From Stutzerimonas stutzeri (GTDB taxonomy: Bacteria; Pseudomonadota; Gammaproteobacteria; Pseudomonadales; Pseudomonadaceae): 64,000 nucleotides of DNA. The notes beneath the pieces are model-generated. The model ran no database searches. It was not told the origin of the DNA and saw only the letters and a program-made list of their open reading frames with translations. This document shows, piece after piece, positions 41,435 to 50,098 of the stretch. The DNA lies in contig NZ_CP046902.1 in assembly GCF_009789555.1 (NCBI RefSeq), forward strand, positions 2,682,001 to 2,746,000, written 5' to 3'. Positions within the stretch are counted from its first letter, which is position 1; each line of letters opens with the position of its first letter. The position numbers were made by a program, and so were the translations under genes.

Positions 41435-42388
41435 ATGAGCGCACCCACCCCTCGAATCGGAATCATCGGCACCGGGGCCATAGGCGGTTTCTACGGCGTG
41501 ATGCTGGCGCGAGCCGGCTACGGCGTGCATTTTCTGCTGAGAAGTGAATACGAGGCGGTCACCCGTAATGGGCTGCGGATAAACAGCGCGGTGCATGGTT
41601 CGCTGCATCTGGAGACGGTGCAGGCGTATCGCAACGCGGCCGACATGCCCCCCTGCGACTGGCTGTTGGTCGGCGCAAAAAGCACCAGCAACCCGGAACT
41701 CGCGCCGCTGATCATCGAGGCCGCCGGTGAGGATGCCAAGGTCGTGGTATTGCAGAATGGGCTGGGTATCGAGGATGACCTGCGCCAGCTGCTGCCCGGA
41801 TACATCCATCTGCTGGGTGGCCTCTGTTTCATCTGTGCGCACCGCTCGGCATTGGGTGTGGTCGAGCATCAGGCGCTCGGTGGCGTCAATCTTGGCTATC
41901 ACTCGGGGTCGGCAGAAACGCCGGCGCAGCAACAGGCCGTGGTGCAAGAGGGCGTAGCGATGTTCCGCGCGGCGGGCGTCGACTCCAGCGCGGCGGTCAA
42001 TCTCGCCCAGGCACGATGGCAGAAACTGGTATGGAACATGCCATACAACGGTCTTTCGGTCCTGCTGAATGCCGGTACGGCGCCGATGATGGCTGATCCG
42101 CATAGCCGCGCGCTGGTCCGGTCGATCATGCTGGAGGCCTGTGGCGCAGCGGCGGCCTGTGGCCATCCGCTGCCCGAGGTGCTGGTCGATCGGATGATGA
42201 CCTCGACCGACCACATGCCCGACTACCTTCCGAGCATGTTCCACGATCATGCGCACGGACGTGCGATGGAACTCGACGCGATCTATGCCGCGCCGCTGGC
42301 TGCGGCTGCGAAGGCCGGCTTCGCGATGCCCAGGACCGAGGCGCTTTACCAGGCCCTGCGCTTCATTGCCGCGCGCGCGGACCGTTAG
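41435..42388 (+). CDS. Putative 2-dehydropantoate 2-reductase (PanE/ApbA family)
   Basis: This 317-residue protein would reduce a 2-keto acid with NADPH. It has the Rossmann motif GIIGTGAIGGFYG near residues 8-20. The ApbA domain includes LLVGAKSTSN and VVLQNGLGIED. The C-terminal domain carries WQKLVWNMPYNGLSVL, with the catalytic-type lysine, and a Met/Asp-rich ending. ATG 41435 has GGAG 8 nt upstream. Pseudomonads carry several PanE-like paralogues, and it is not certain that this one makes pantoate. Confidence 0.85.
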   Translation: MSAPTPRIGIIGTGAIGGFYGVMLARAGYGVHFLLRSEYEAVTRNGLRINSAVHGSLHLETVQAYRNAADMPPCDWLLVGAKSTSNPELAPLIIEAAGEDAKVVVLQNGLGIEDDLRQLLPGYIHLLGGLCFICAHRSALGVVEHQALGGVNLGYHSGSAETPAQQQAVVQEGVAMFRAAGVDSSAAVNLAQARWQKLVWNMPYNGLSVLLNAGTAPMMADPHSRALVRSIMLEACGAAAACGHPLPEVLVDRMMTSTDHMPDYLPSMFHDHAHGRAMELDAIYAAPLAAAAKAGFAMPRTEALYQALRFIAARADR

Positions 42389-42708
42389 GCCAGATTATCG
42401 TTGAAGGTGACCGATCAGCCGCCGGGCGGCCGTTCGGGACGGTAGAGGTTTCTTTTGTGGCTGCTAAGCTCAGACGAGGCCGCTGAACCCGAGCGCCGCC
42501 CTGGCGTCCAGAATGCGATCGGCCTGGCCGTTCGCCGGGCCGGTCGCGGATACGCGGGCTGTTCATCTCGCACTTCGCAGCGCGGCGATCCGGGGCGGAA
42601 TCGCCAGGAGGCGATACATACGGAAATGACCTAGAATTCCGATGTTCAGGTGCATAAAGTTATAAAAAGTGGTGGCGTTCAGGCGTCATTGGCCTTTGAG
42701 GGATCTCT
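42389..42708. other. Intergenic region upstream of cysB (320 nt)
   Basis: No gene is seen. The last 70 bases are AT-rich, with ATAAAGTTATAAAAAGTGG near 42654-42672, a probable cysB promoter segment. LysR-type regulators such as CysB usually bind their own promoter. The rest is ordinary GC-rich sequence without a clear hairpin terminator for the upstream gene. Confidence 0.55.
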
Positions 42709-43683
42709 ATGAAGCTTCAGCAACTGCGTTACATCTGGGAGGTGGCGCATCATGACCTCAATGTCTCGGCGACCGCACAGAGCCTGTTCACGTCCCAACC
42801 CGGCATCAGCAAACAGATTCGCTTGCTCGAGGACGAGTTGGGCGTGGAAGTGTTTGCCCGCAGCGGGAAACACCTGACCCGCGTCACGCCGGCCGGCGAG
42901 CGGATCATTACCACGGCAGGGGAAATCCTCCGCAAGTGCGAAAGCATCAAACAGATCGCGCAGGAGTTTTCAAACGAGAAGCGCGGCACCCTCAGCATTG
43001 CGACGACCCATACGCAGGCCCGCTATGCCTTGCCGCAGGTGATCAGCTCGTTCATCAAGCAATACCCGGATGTCTCGCTGCATATGCACCAGGGGACCCC
43101 GATGCAGATTGCCGAAATGGCGGCCGATGGCACTGTGGATTTCGCCATCGCGACCGAGGGGCTGGAGCTGTTCGGTGACCTGGTGATGATGCCGTGCTAT
43201 CGCTGGAATCGCTGTGTGGTCGTGCCGCAGGGGCATCCACTGGCGAAGCTGGAAAAGCTCACGCTCGAAGCCTTGGCCGAGCACCCGATCGTGACCTACG
43301 TGTTCGGCTTTACCGGACGCTCCAAGCTGGACGAGGCCTTCAGCCACAGGGGCCTGTCGCCGAAAGTGGTCTTCACCGCGGCGGACGCGGATGTCATCAA
43401 GACCTACGTGCGCCTGGGACTGGGCGTTGGCATCGTGGCGCGGATGGCCGTCGATGCGACGCTGGACGAGGATCTGGTGGCGCTCGACGCGAGCGAACTG
43501 TTCGAACCCAGCGTGACCAAGATCGGGTTCCGCAGAGGCACCTTTCTGCGCGGATTCATGTGCGATTTCATCGAAACCTTCGCGCCTCATCTCGATCGGG
43601 AGATGCTCGAGAAAGCCGTGCAATGCCGAAACAAGGCCGAACTGGACGACCTGTTTGCCAATGTCGATCTGCCGACCTTCTAG
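42709..43683 (+). CDS. cysB: LysR-type regulator CysB of sulfur assimilation
   Basis: CysB activates cysteine-biosynthesis genes with N-acetylserine as inducer. The 324-residue length equals that of E. coli CysB. The N-terminal winged helix-turn-helix (MKLQQLRYIWEVAHHDLNVS through KQIRLLEDELGVEVFARSGK) lies at residues 1-60. The effector domain begins GTLSIATTHTQARYALP, whose TTHTQARY segment binds the sulfate/inducer ligand. cysH lies convergently next to it, consistent with a sulfur cluster. Confidence 0.97.
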   Translation: MKLQQLRYIWEVAHHDLNVSATAQSLFTSQPGISKQIRLLEDELGVEVFARSGKHLTRVTPAGERIITTAGEILRKCESIKQIAQEFSNEKRGTLSIATTHTQARYALPQVISSFIKQYPDVSLHMHQGTPMQIAEMAADGTVDFAIATEGLELFGDLVMMPCYRWNRCVVVPQGHPLAKLEKLTLEALAEHPIVTYVFGFTGRSKLDEAFSHRGLSPKVVFTAADADVIKTYVRLGLGVGIVARMAVDATLDEDLVALDASELFEPSVTKIGFRRGTFLRGFMCDFIETFAPHLDREMLEKAVQCRNKAELDDLFANVDLPTF

Positions 43684-43743
43684 CGGCGCCGCGAACCGAG
43701 GTCCGAACGGCGCCGGGTCGAAGCGCGGTATCGCTGATACCCA

Positions 43744-43769
43744 TGAGCGGGTCCGTCAGGGCCCGCTCA
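43744..43769. terminator. Hairpin between cysB and cysH (possible terminator)
   Basis: TGAGCGGGTCC (43744-43754) and GGGCCCGCTCA (43759-43769) form an 11-bp stem with one G-U pair and a 4-nt loop. It lies between convergent genes and has no T run, so confidence as a terminator is moderate. Confidence 0.5.
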
Positions 43770-43798
43770 GCGACAGGCGTCCGCGGGTGGGCGAGTCG

Positions 43799-44533
43799 TC
43801 AGGCTCTGGCGATCAGATTGCCGGCGTGCAGGCCGCATTCCTTCTGCGTTGATTCTTCCCACCACCAGCGCCCCTCGCGCTCGTGCTGGTTCGGCAGCAC
43901 CGGGCGCGTGCAAGGCTCGCAGCCGATGCTGATGAAGCCGCGTTCGTGCAGGCTGTTGTAAGGCAGTTCGAGCATTCGGATATAGGCCCAGACTTCCTCG
44001 CTGGTCATCTGCGCAAGGGGGTTGAACTTATACAACGTGTGCGCTGGCGTGGAAAAGGCGCTGTCGACTTCCAGTACCAATACCTGGCTGCGGGTGCCGG
44101 GGCTCTGATCGCGGCGCTGCCCGGTTGCCCAGGCACGGACGCCCGACAGCTTGCGGCGCAGAGGCTCGATCTTCCGGATGCCACAGCATTCGCCGTGGCC
44201 GTCCCGGTAGAAGCTGAACAGACCCTTCTCATTGACCATCGGCTGCAGCAGGGCTGGGTCCGGCGTCATGATTTCGATGGGAATGGCGTAGTGCTCGCGA
44301 ACCTGCTCGATGAAGCGATACGTCTCACTGTGCAGGCGGCCGGTATCGAGACTGAACACTTTGACGTTCTTGTTCAGTTTCCAGGCCATGTCCACCAGCA
44401 CTACGTCCTCGGCGCCGCTGAACGATATCCATAGGTCGTCTCCGAACAGGTCGAAGGCGAGCTTGAGGATATCTTGTGGGGATTTACCGGCATAGGCGGA
44501 CGCCAGCTCGGCTACATCGATTGTTTGGCTCAT
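43799..44533 (-). CDS. cysH: Adenylyl-sulfate (APS) reductase, 4Fe-4S type
   Basis: This enzyme reduces activated sulfate to sulfite with thioredoxin. The 244-residue protein has the PP-loop motif SFSGAED and cysteines Cys116-Cys117 (ECCGIRK) and Cys205/Cys208 (GCEPC). These CC...CxxC ligands of a [4Fe-4S] cluster distinguish APS reductases from the E. coli PAPS enzyme. The catalytic Cys233 lies in KECGLH. The start at 44533 gives MSQTIDVAELA; longer starts lack similarity. Cysteine limitation through CysB probably controls it. Confidence 0.96.
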   Translation of the reverse strand: MSQTIDVAELASAYAGKSPQDILKLAFDLFGDDLWISFSGAEDVVLVDMAWKLNKNVKVFSLDTGRLHSETYRFIEQVREHYAIPIEIMTPDPALLQPMVNEKGLFSFYRDGHGECCGIRKIEPLRRKLSGVRAWATGQRRDQSPGTRSQVLVLEVDSAFSTPAHTLYKFNPLAQMTSEEVWAYIRMLELPYNSLHERGFISIGCEPCTRPVLPNQHEREGRWWWEESTQKECGLHAGNLIARA

Positions 44534-44720
44534 CAGGCGGCTTCCTCGGTTGGCGCTTGGCGCTCTGCTGGCCGCGGATGTTAACAAATAGGCTTTATGA
44601 CCCTAAATAACGTTAGAGCGACGATCCCAAACTTTAATGAATAAGGGCGTCGCGTTGCGTCGTTTCGCCCTTGCCGTTAGAGTGCCGCTTCCAATTTTTT
44701 CTGCTTTGAAGGGGTGGTCC

Positions 44721-45338
44721 GTGGAAATAGCCTGTCTCGACCTGGAAGGTGTCCTGGTTCCGGAAATCTGGATCGCCTTTGCCGAGGCCACTGGAATCGA
44801 ATCGCTCCGGGCGACCACGCGGGACATTCCTGACTATGACGTGCTGATGAAGCAGCGCCTGCGTATCCTCGACGAGCACGGCCTCAAGCTGTCGGATATC
44901 CAGGCCGTCATTGCCACCCTGAAGCCGCTCGACGGCGCCGTGGCGTTCGTCGACTGGCTGCGTGAGCGGTTTCAGGTCGTCATTCTCTCAGACACCTTCT
45001 ATGAATTCTCGCAGCCGCTCATGCGCCAGTTGGGATTCCCGACGCTGTTGTGCCACCGTCTGATCACCGACGAGTCGGGACGCGTCGTCAACTATGAGCT
45101 GCGCCAGAAAGACCCCAAGCGGCAGTCCGTGATCGCATTGAAGAGCCTGTACTACCGCGTGATTGCCGCTGGCGATTCGTACAACGACACCACCATGCTC
45201 GCCGAGGCGCATGCCGGTATCCTCTTCCACGCGCCCGACAACGTCATTCGTGAGTTCCCGCAGTTCCCGGCCGTGCACACCTTCGAGGCGCTCAAGCAGG
45301 AGTTCCTCAAGGCGTCGAATCGCACGCTCGAACTGTAA
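44721..45338 (+). CDS. thrH: Phosphoserine/homoserine phosphotransferase ThrH
   Basis: ThrH is an HAD-family enzyme with phosphoserine phosphatase and phosphoserine:homoserine phosphotransferase activity, giving an alternative route to threonine. The GTG start at 44721 has AAGGGG 6 nt upstream and yields 205 residues, the length of the characterised P. aeruginosa enzyme. Motif I appears as LDLEGVLVPE (E in place of the second D, as in ThrH). Motif II is ILSDTFYEF and motif III/IV is AAGDSYNDTTM. In-frame ATG 44637 is too far upstream. Confidence 0.95.
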   Translation: MEIACLDLEGVLVPEIWIAFAEATGIESLRATTRDIPDYDVLMKQRLRILDEHGLKLSDIQAVIATLKPLDGAVAFVDWLRERFQVVILSDTFYEFSQPLMRQLGFPTLLCHRLITDESGRVVNYELRQKDPKRQSVIALKSLYYRVIAAGDSYNDTTMLAEAHAGILFHAPDNVIREFPQFPAVHTFEALKQEFLKASNRTLEL

Positions 45339-45352
45339 GAGACCAGCGGCGC

Positions 45353-45376
45353 GCGGGGCCTGTCGACCGGCCCCGC
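45353..45376. terminator. GC-rich hairpin between thrH and pabB
   Basis: GCGGGGCC (45353-45360) and GGCCCCGC (45369-45376) form a perfect 8-bp stem with an 8-nt loop in the gap between the convergent genes. It has no T run, so it may be a weak bidirectional terminator. Confidence 0.5.
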
Positions 45377-45377
45377 A

Positions 45378-46718
45378 CTATAGCTGTTCCAGCGTCTCCA
45401 TCAGCACCTTCACCTTGTCGAAGGTTTCCTGATATTCGGCCTGCCAGTCCGAATCCGCCACGATCCCGCCGCCGCCCCAGCACGTCGCCTGATCGTCTTG
45501 GATCAGTAGCGTGCGAATGGCAATGGAGCTGTCCATTTCGCCGCGTACGTCCAGGTACAGCAACGAGCCGCAATAAATCGAGCGGCAAGTGGGTTCCAGC
45601 TCATCGATCACTTGCATGGCACGGATCTTCGGCGCGCCGGTAATCGATCCGCCCGGAAAACTGCCCGCCAGCAGGTCCAGCGCATCCTTGCCGGCGGCCA
45701 GGGTTGCGCTGACACTGCTCACCAGATGGTGCACGTTTGGGTAGCTTTCCAGTGAAAACAGCTCCGGTACCCTGACGCTCCCCGTCTCGCAACTGCGACC
45801 AAGATCGTTGCGCAGCAGGTCGACGATCATCAGGTTCTCGGCGCGATCCTTTTCACTGGCCAGCAGCGCCTGGGCCTCGGCCTGATCGGCCCGGGGATCG
45901 CTGCGGCGCGGGCGCGTGCCCTTGATCGGACGGGTTTCCACGATGCCGTTGGCCAGACGAAGAAAACGTTCCGGTGACAGGCTCACGATTGCACCATCGT
46001 CCAGGGTCATGAAACCTGCGTAGGGCGTCGGGCATGCCGCGCGCAACGCCCGATAGGCCTGCCACGGGTCTCCTGCACATGGGGCACGGAAGCGCTGCGC
46101 GAAATTCACCTGGTAGCAATCGCCGGCCTGGATATAGCGCTGTATGCGCTCGACGGCGCTTTGGTAGTCGGAGCGTTGCAGGTCGGCGGCAAATCGCGAC
46201 GCAAGCCTGAACGACAGCGGCCTTGGCTGCCACGGCGACTCGAACAGGTGGATCAGGCGAGTCCGGTCTTCAGCGGTCATCGCGGGGTGAAAGACCAACT
46301 GAGTCGTTTGCCGGTGGTGGTCGCTGATCAACGCCCAGGCATACAGGCCGAAGCGGGCGGTGGGCAGTGGCAGGTCCGCCGCGGCATTGGCAGGCAGGCG
46401 TTCGAGCCGTGCGCCGAAATCGTAACTGAGAAAACCCAGCAGGCCGCCGGTGAACGGCAGTTCCAGACCGGCCGGGGCCTCGGCGTCACCGAGTGTCTGC
46501 AAAGCGTTGCGAAGACGTGCGAAGAAGGCCGTGCCGGCCTCGGTCGTGCCGGGCTCCAGTCGTTCACTCGGCCAGGCGCTCAGCAGGTCGTAGCGCCCCC
46601 GTTCGGCAATCGGACGGCCGGAGTCGAACAACACCGCACCGGGCGCATGGCGAATGCGCTCGAACCAGCACGCCGGGTCAGGCTGATAGGGAAGGGCGTG
46701 TACCGAGCAGAAAGGCAT
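45378..46718 (-). CDS. pabB: Aminodeoxychorismate synthase component I
   Basis: PabB aminates chorismate to 4-amino-4-deoxychorismate for folate synthesis, using ammonia from a PabA amidotransferase. The 446-residue protein has the chorismate-binding fold with the TRPIKGTRPR motif. The lysine in PIKGT is diagnostic for PabB; anthranilate synthase has PIAGT at this place. VDLLRNDLGR and PGGSITGAPK complete the active site. No pabA is in the window. Confidence 0.95.
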   Translation of the reverse strand: MPFCSVHALPYQPDPACWFERIRHAPGAVLFDSGRPIAERGRYDLLSAWPSERLEPGTTEAGTAFFARLRNALQTLGDAEAPAGLELPFTGGLLGFLSYDFGARLERLPANAAADLPLPTARFGLYAWALISDHHRQTTQLVFHPAMTAEDRTRLIHLFESPWQPRPLSFRLASRFAADLQRSDYQSAVERIQRYIQAGDCYQVNFAQRFRAPCAGDPWQAYRALRAACPTPYAGFMTLDDGAIVSLSPERFLRLANGIVETRPIKGTRPRRSDPRADQAEAQALLASEKDRAENLMIVDLLRNDLGRSCETGSVRVPELFSLESYPNVHHLVSSVSATLAAGKDALDLLAGSFPGGSITGAPKIRAMQVIDELEPTCRSIYCGSLLYLDVRGEMDSSIAIRTLLIQDDQATCWGGGGIVADSDWQAEYQETFDKVKVLMETLEQL

Positions 46719-46766
46719 TGAATAGCTTCGATCCGAAAACGGTCCGGCTGCCTGCCGGACCTCGCG

Positions 46767-47750
46767 TCACGCGTGGGGCGGTATATGGCCGAACAGATCC
46801 TGGGCGAATCGCACCCGCTCCTCTGGCGTCTCCTGGATGCCCTTTTTCTTCAATTCCTCGAGCCGGTTTTCCACCGCGTGCGTGCGGTGAGTCAGGCCGC
46901 AGTCGTTGGCGATCTGGATGTTCAGGCCGGGGCGAGCGTTGAGTTCCAGGATCAGCGGTCCCTTGTCCTGGTCCAGCACCATGTCGACGCCGATATAGCC
47001 CAGGCCGCAAAGCTCGTAGCAGCCCGCGGCGAGCTTCATGAAGCCATCCCAGTTCGGCAATTGCACGCTGTCCACCGCGTTGGTGGTGTCAGGGTGCTTG
47101 GCGATCTTGTTGTTCAGCCAGGTGCCGCGAAGCGTGATGCCCGTTGCCAGGTCCACGCCGACGCCGATTGCGCCCTGGTGGAGGTTGGCCTTGCCGCCGG
47201 ATTGCCGTGTTGGCAGCCTTAGCATGGCCATCACCGGGTAGCCCATGAGGACGATGATGCGGATGTCCGGGACGCCCTCATAGCTGATGCTCTTGAAGAT
47301 CGGATCCGGTGTGACGCGGTATTCGATCAGCGCGCGATCACGGTGGCCGCCGAGTGAGTAGAGACCGGTGAGAATGTTCGATATCTGATGCTCGATCTCG
47401 TCGTGCGTCATGATCTTCCCGGATACCGTCCGGTACCGGCCTTCGAAACGGTCGGCGATCACCAGGATGCCGTCACCGCCGGCCCCCTGGGCCGGCTTGA
47501 CGACGAAGTCGACATGGTCCTTGACGATGTCCTTGAGCTTGTCGATGTCCTTCTCGGTCTCGATGACGCCGTACATCTCCGGCACGTCGATACCGGCCTC
47601 GATGGCCCTTTCCTTGGTAATGATCTTGTCGTCGACGATCGGATACAGGTTGCGTTTGTTGTACTTGAGCACGTAATCCGCGTTGCGGCGGTTGATGCCC
47701 ATGATGCCCTTGGCTTCGAGGGCCTTCCACGTCTTGATCAGACCGAACAT
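46767..47750 (-). CDS. RimK-like ATP-grasp alpha-L-glutamate ligase-type protein
   Basis: This 327-residue ATP-grasp protein is predicted to form a peptide or amide bond using ATP. It has NRRNADYVLKYNKRNLYP at the N-terminus, the ATP-binding FVVKPAQGAGGDGILVI (about residues 83-99) and the Mg-binding LELNARPGLNIQIAN near the end. This places it in the RimK-related sugar-transferase/glutamate ligase-like family. It is third in a tight operon (3 nt after the 7TM gene). The co-encoded membrane and protease partners suggest it modifies a peptide or small molecule, but neither donor nor acceptor is known. Confidence 0.87.
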   Translation of the reverse strand: MFGLIKTWKALEAKGIMGINRRNADYVLKYNKRNLYPIVDDKIITKERAIEAGIDVPEMYGVIETEKDIDKLKDIVKDHVDFVVKPAQGAGGDGILVIADRFEGRYRTVSGKIMTHDEIEHQISNILTGLYSLGGHRDRALIEYRVTPDPIFKSISYEGVPDIRIIVLMGYPVMAMLRLPTRQSGGKANLHQGAIGVGVDLATGITLRGTWLNNKIAKHPDTTNAVDSVQLPNWDGFMKLAAGCYELCGLGYIGVDMVLDQDKGPLILELNARPGLNIQIANDCGLTHRTHAVENRLEELKKKGIQETPEERVRFAQDLFGHIPPHA

Positions 47751-47753
47751 GGC

Positions 47754-49280
47754 TCAATCCTTCAGAAAGGCTTTGAATCGGAACAGCTCGGTCAGGCGAT
47801 AGCCGCGATAACGACCCATTGCCAGCATGAAGCCCACCATGACCAGCAGCACGGCCGGGAACGTGAACATGAAGTAAGTCAGTTCCGGGACGCTCATCAG
47901 CATGTGTGCCAGGGTTGCGGCGACCAGCGTGCCTACGGCGACCTTGAACGCGTGGCTTGCGCCGCGTTCCTCCCAGGTAATCGACAGGCGCTCGATGGTC
48001 ATGGTGAGAATGACCATCGGGAACAGCGCGACGGACAGCCCGCGTTCCAGGCCCAGTTTGTGGCTGAGCAGGCTGATCACCGCGATCAGTACGACGACAA
48101 AGGTCAATACGACGGAAAGCCGCGGCAGCATCTGCAGCTTGAGGTGTTCAAGGTACGATCGAAGCGACAGTCCCAGCGCGGTGATCACGGTAAACAGGAT
48201 GATACCGAAGCCGAGCTGAGTTTCCCGGAACGCCAGGGCGATCAGGACCGGTGTGAAGGTGCCTAGCGTCTGCAGGCCGCCGAGGTTTCGCAGAATCAGA
48301 ATAACCAATACACCGACCGGGATCATGATCATGATCTGGTAGGTCTGTTGGGTCTGCAGCGGCAGGCCATACAGCGAGTATTCGAGGAAGTCCGCGTCGG
48401 TGTTCTCGTCGGTCAGCTTGGCCAGGCGGATGGCGTTCATTTCACTGCTGTTGAGGGTGAAGGTCACCTGCGGATTCCGGCCGCCTTCCAGGCTCACCAA
48501 CGGCTCGTCACCGGTCCACCAGACCAGGCGATCCTTCGGCAGTCCCTGCTCGCCGGTTTCCGGGTTGAAATACAGCCACTTGTCACCGTTGAAGCTGCGC
48601 AGCCACAGCTCGGGCGTTTGCGCCATGTCAGACGACAGCCGTACGGTATGCACGCGCTCCATGGGCACGTGTGCGATCGACAGCAGCAATTCGATCACGC
48701 GGGCCTTGTTCACCGTCGCGGAGTCGCCGCCCAGCAGGAGCTTGACGTTATCGTCGTTGGCGTTGTTGACGCGCTTGATGGCTTCGCTGATGAAGGTCTC
48801 GACGTCGGCCGAATGCTGGCGAATCGGCGACAGCAGCGCCTCGGCCGCAATCTTTTCGGCGCCTTCGACCGGGATGCTGTCGCGGAAGATCGGGCCGGTG
48901 GCCTTGGTTTGCTCACCGCTGTAGCGTCTGGTCAGCACCAGGCGGTAGTAGAGCGTCTGATTGCCGCTGACTCGCCGCGCCGACCAAGTGACTCGGCGGT
49001 TGCCGTCGGCGCGGTTGATGCTCACGCCATAGTTGTTGGAAATGAAACTTTCGTTGAGGCTGACGAACTCCTGGTTGAGCGGCGGCACATACATCTGCAG
49101 CTTCACCGGTTCGCGCGGATTGGCCTGGAATTCGACCTTGGCATCGATGTTCCACAGGTCGTCGGTTTCATCTTCGGTAATCGGAATTCCGAGGACGAAA
49201 ATCTGGTACGCGGTAATCGCGATCCCCAATGTGACGAGTACAAAAATCAGAACTTTCAGGTGCAAGGTCAGGGCGCGCAT
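47754..49280 (-). CDS. 7TM membrane protein with inactive transglutaminase-like domain
   Basis: This 508-residue protein has one N-terminal helix (about residues 9-28), then a periplasmic domain of about 300 residues. About seven closely spaced C-terminal helices (residues 330-490) follow. The periplasmic part resembles a transglutaminase fold with the catalytic Cys-His-Asp missing, as described for the 7TM/UUP1-type partners of RimK-like ligases. It is flanked by 4 nt and 3 nt gaps, so all three genes form one transcript. It may bind a peptide in the periplasm and pass a signal or substrate to the ATP-grasp enzyme. Confidence 0.82.
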   Translation of the reverse strand: MRALTLHLKVLIFVLVTLGIAITAYQIFVLGIPITEDETDDLWNIDAKVEFQANPREPVKLQMYVPPLNQEFVSLNESFISNNYGVSINRADGNRRVTWSARRVSGNQTLYYRLVLTRRYSGEQTKATGPIFRDSIPVEGAEKIAAEALLSPIRQHSADVETFISEAIKRVNNANDDNVKLLLGGDSATVNKARVIELLLSIAHVPMERVHTVRLSSDMAQTPELWLRSFNGDKWLYFNPETGEQGLPKDRLVWWTGDEPLVSLEGGRNPQVTFTLNSSEMNAIRLAKLTDENTDADFLEYSLYGLPLQTQQTYQIMIMIPVGVLVILILRNLGGLQTLGTFTPVLIALAFRETQLGFGIILFTVITALGLSLRSYLEHLKLQMLPRLSVVLTFVVVLIAVISLLSHKLGLERGLSVALFPMVILTMTIERLSITWEERGASHAFKVAVGTLVAATLAHMLMSVPELTYFMFTFPAVLLVMVGFMLAMGRYRGYRLTELFRFKAFLKD

Positions 49281-49284
49281 GGCA

Positions 49285-49821
49285 TTACTCGTCGGCGTCG
49301 GATTCGATGATGCAGCCGGGCTTGCCAGCAGCGTACTTAAGGCTTGGATCGACCAGGGCTTCGAAGCGGGTAAGCGCATCGGAACCGATTAAAAGTGGGT
49401 ATTGGAAAGCGCTTCGGTCCGTGAGGTTCACTTCGATGCTGCGTTTAACCTTGCCCATGCACAGATCGAGCTCGACGACCGGGCGCGGCGTGTACGTTTT
49501 TTCTTCTTCCGGATCGAAGTCGCCCGCGCGGCGCTTGATCTTGCTGATGCGCTGCAAGGGAAGCTCGATCGGTCGGCTGTGAGCCTCGTCTATGGCGAGG
49601 TAGAAGCGCACCCAGCTCTTGCCGTCGCGTTTGAATCGCTCGATGTCGCGCGCGCTGAGTGAGGCGGTCTGCGCACCGGTGTCGAGCTTGGCCGGCACTT
49701 CAAGGCCGAAATCGGGCAGTGCGACATGTTCATTCAGGCCGTAGATGGTTTTTTCATCGGCCTGGACAAGCAGCGGAAAGAGCGAAAGACAAAGCAACAG
49801 GAGACGGGTTTTGGCGCTCAT
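49285..49821 (-). CDS. Exported retropepsin-like aspartic protease (RimB-like, PF05618 type)
   Basis: This 178-residue protein has a signal peptide (residues 4-20, LLLLCLSLFPLLVQA) and a single-domain pepsin/retropepsin fold. The active-site motif KLDTGAQTASLSA carries catalytic Asp47; such enzymes act as dimers. A second family motif is RSAFQYPLLIGSDAL. The start at 49821 is the last Met before the signal. Although often named an ATP-dependent zinc protease, no ATP or zinc site is seen. It is the first gene of the ligase operon and could trim or sense the product in the periplasm. Confidence 0.85.
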   Translation of the reverse strand: MSAKTRLLLLCLSLFPLLVQADEKTIYGLNEHVALPDFGLEVPAKLDTGAQTASLSARDIERFKRDGKSWVRFYLAIDEAHSRPIELPLQRISKIKRRAGDFDPEEEKTYTPRPVVELDLCMGKVKRSIEVNLTDRSAFQYPLLIGSDALTRFEALVDPSLKYAAGKPGCIIESDADE

Positions 49822-50013
49822 AGATCCAGAATTAGTCGAGTCAACAGAGGCATGGGCGCAACGACGACCCACGGGTTGAGAGCATGGCGAGGTGGCCGCC
49901 AGGCAAAAGTGCATAGCGCGGCATTCTAGCATGGGCATTTATTGGCGCGGCTAGCCTTGATGCGCCGGTGTCGCTATCGACGGCGTTGATGTTATTTGGC
50001 GAGCTTCCGGCAG

Positions 50014-50025
50014 ATTGTCGACAAT
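50014..50025. promoter_or_regulatory. Palindromic operator candidate of the prp operon
   Basis: ATTGTCGACAAT is a perfect 12-bp palindrome of the TTGT-N2-ACAA type bound by many FadR/FCD-subfamily GntR regulators. It lies 14 nt upstream of the candidate -35 box of prpR and ahead of a GntR-FCD gene, so an autoregulatory role is the simplest reading. Confidence 0.6.
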
Positions 50026-50039
50026 AGCCGTTCGTAGCA

Positions 50040-50066
50040 TTGACTCGACGGCGATGCAGGCATAAT
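50040..50066 (+). promoter_or_regulatory. Sigma-70 promoter of prpR-prpBC-acnD-prpF
   Basis: TTGACT (50040-50045) and CATAAT (50061-50066) match five of six consensus bases each, but the spacing is 15 nt, shorter than ideal. Transcription would begin near 50073, leaving a short leader of about 26 nt before the ATG at 50099. Confidence 0.6.
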
Positions 50067-50098
50067 TTGTGCGCATTGCTCAACGAGGTGTCAACAAT

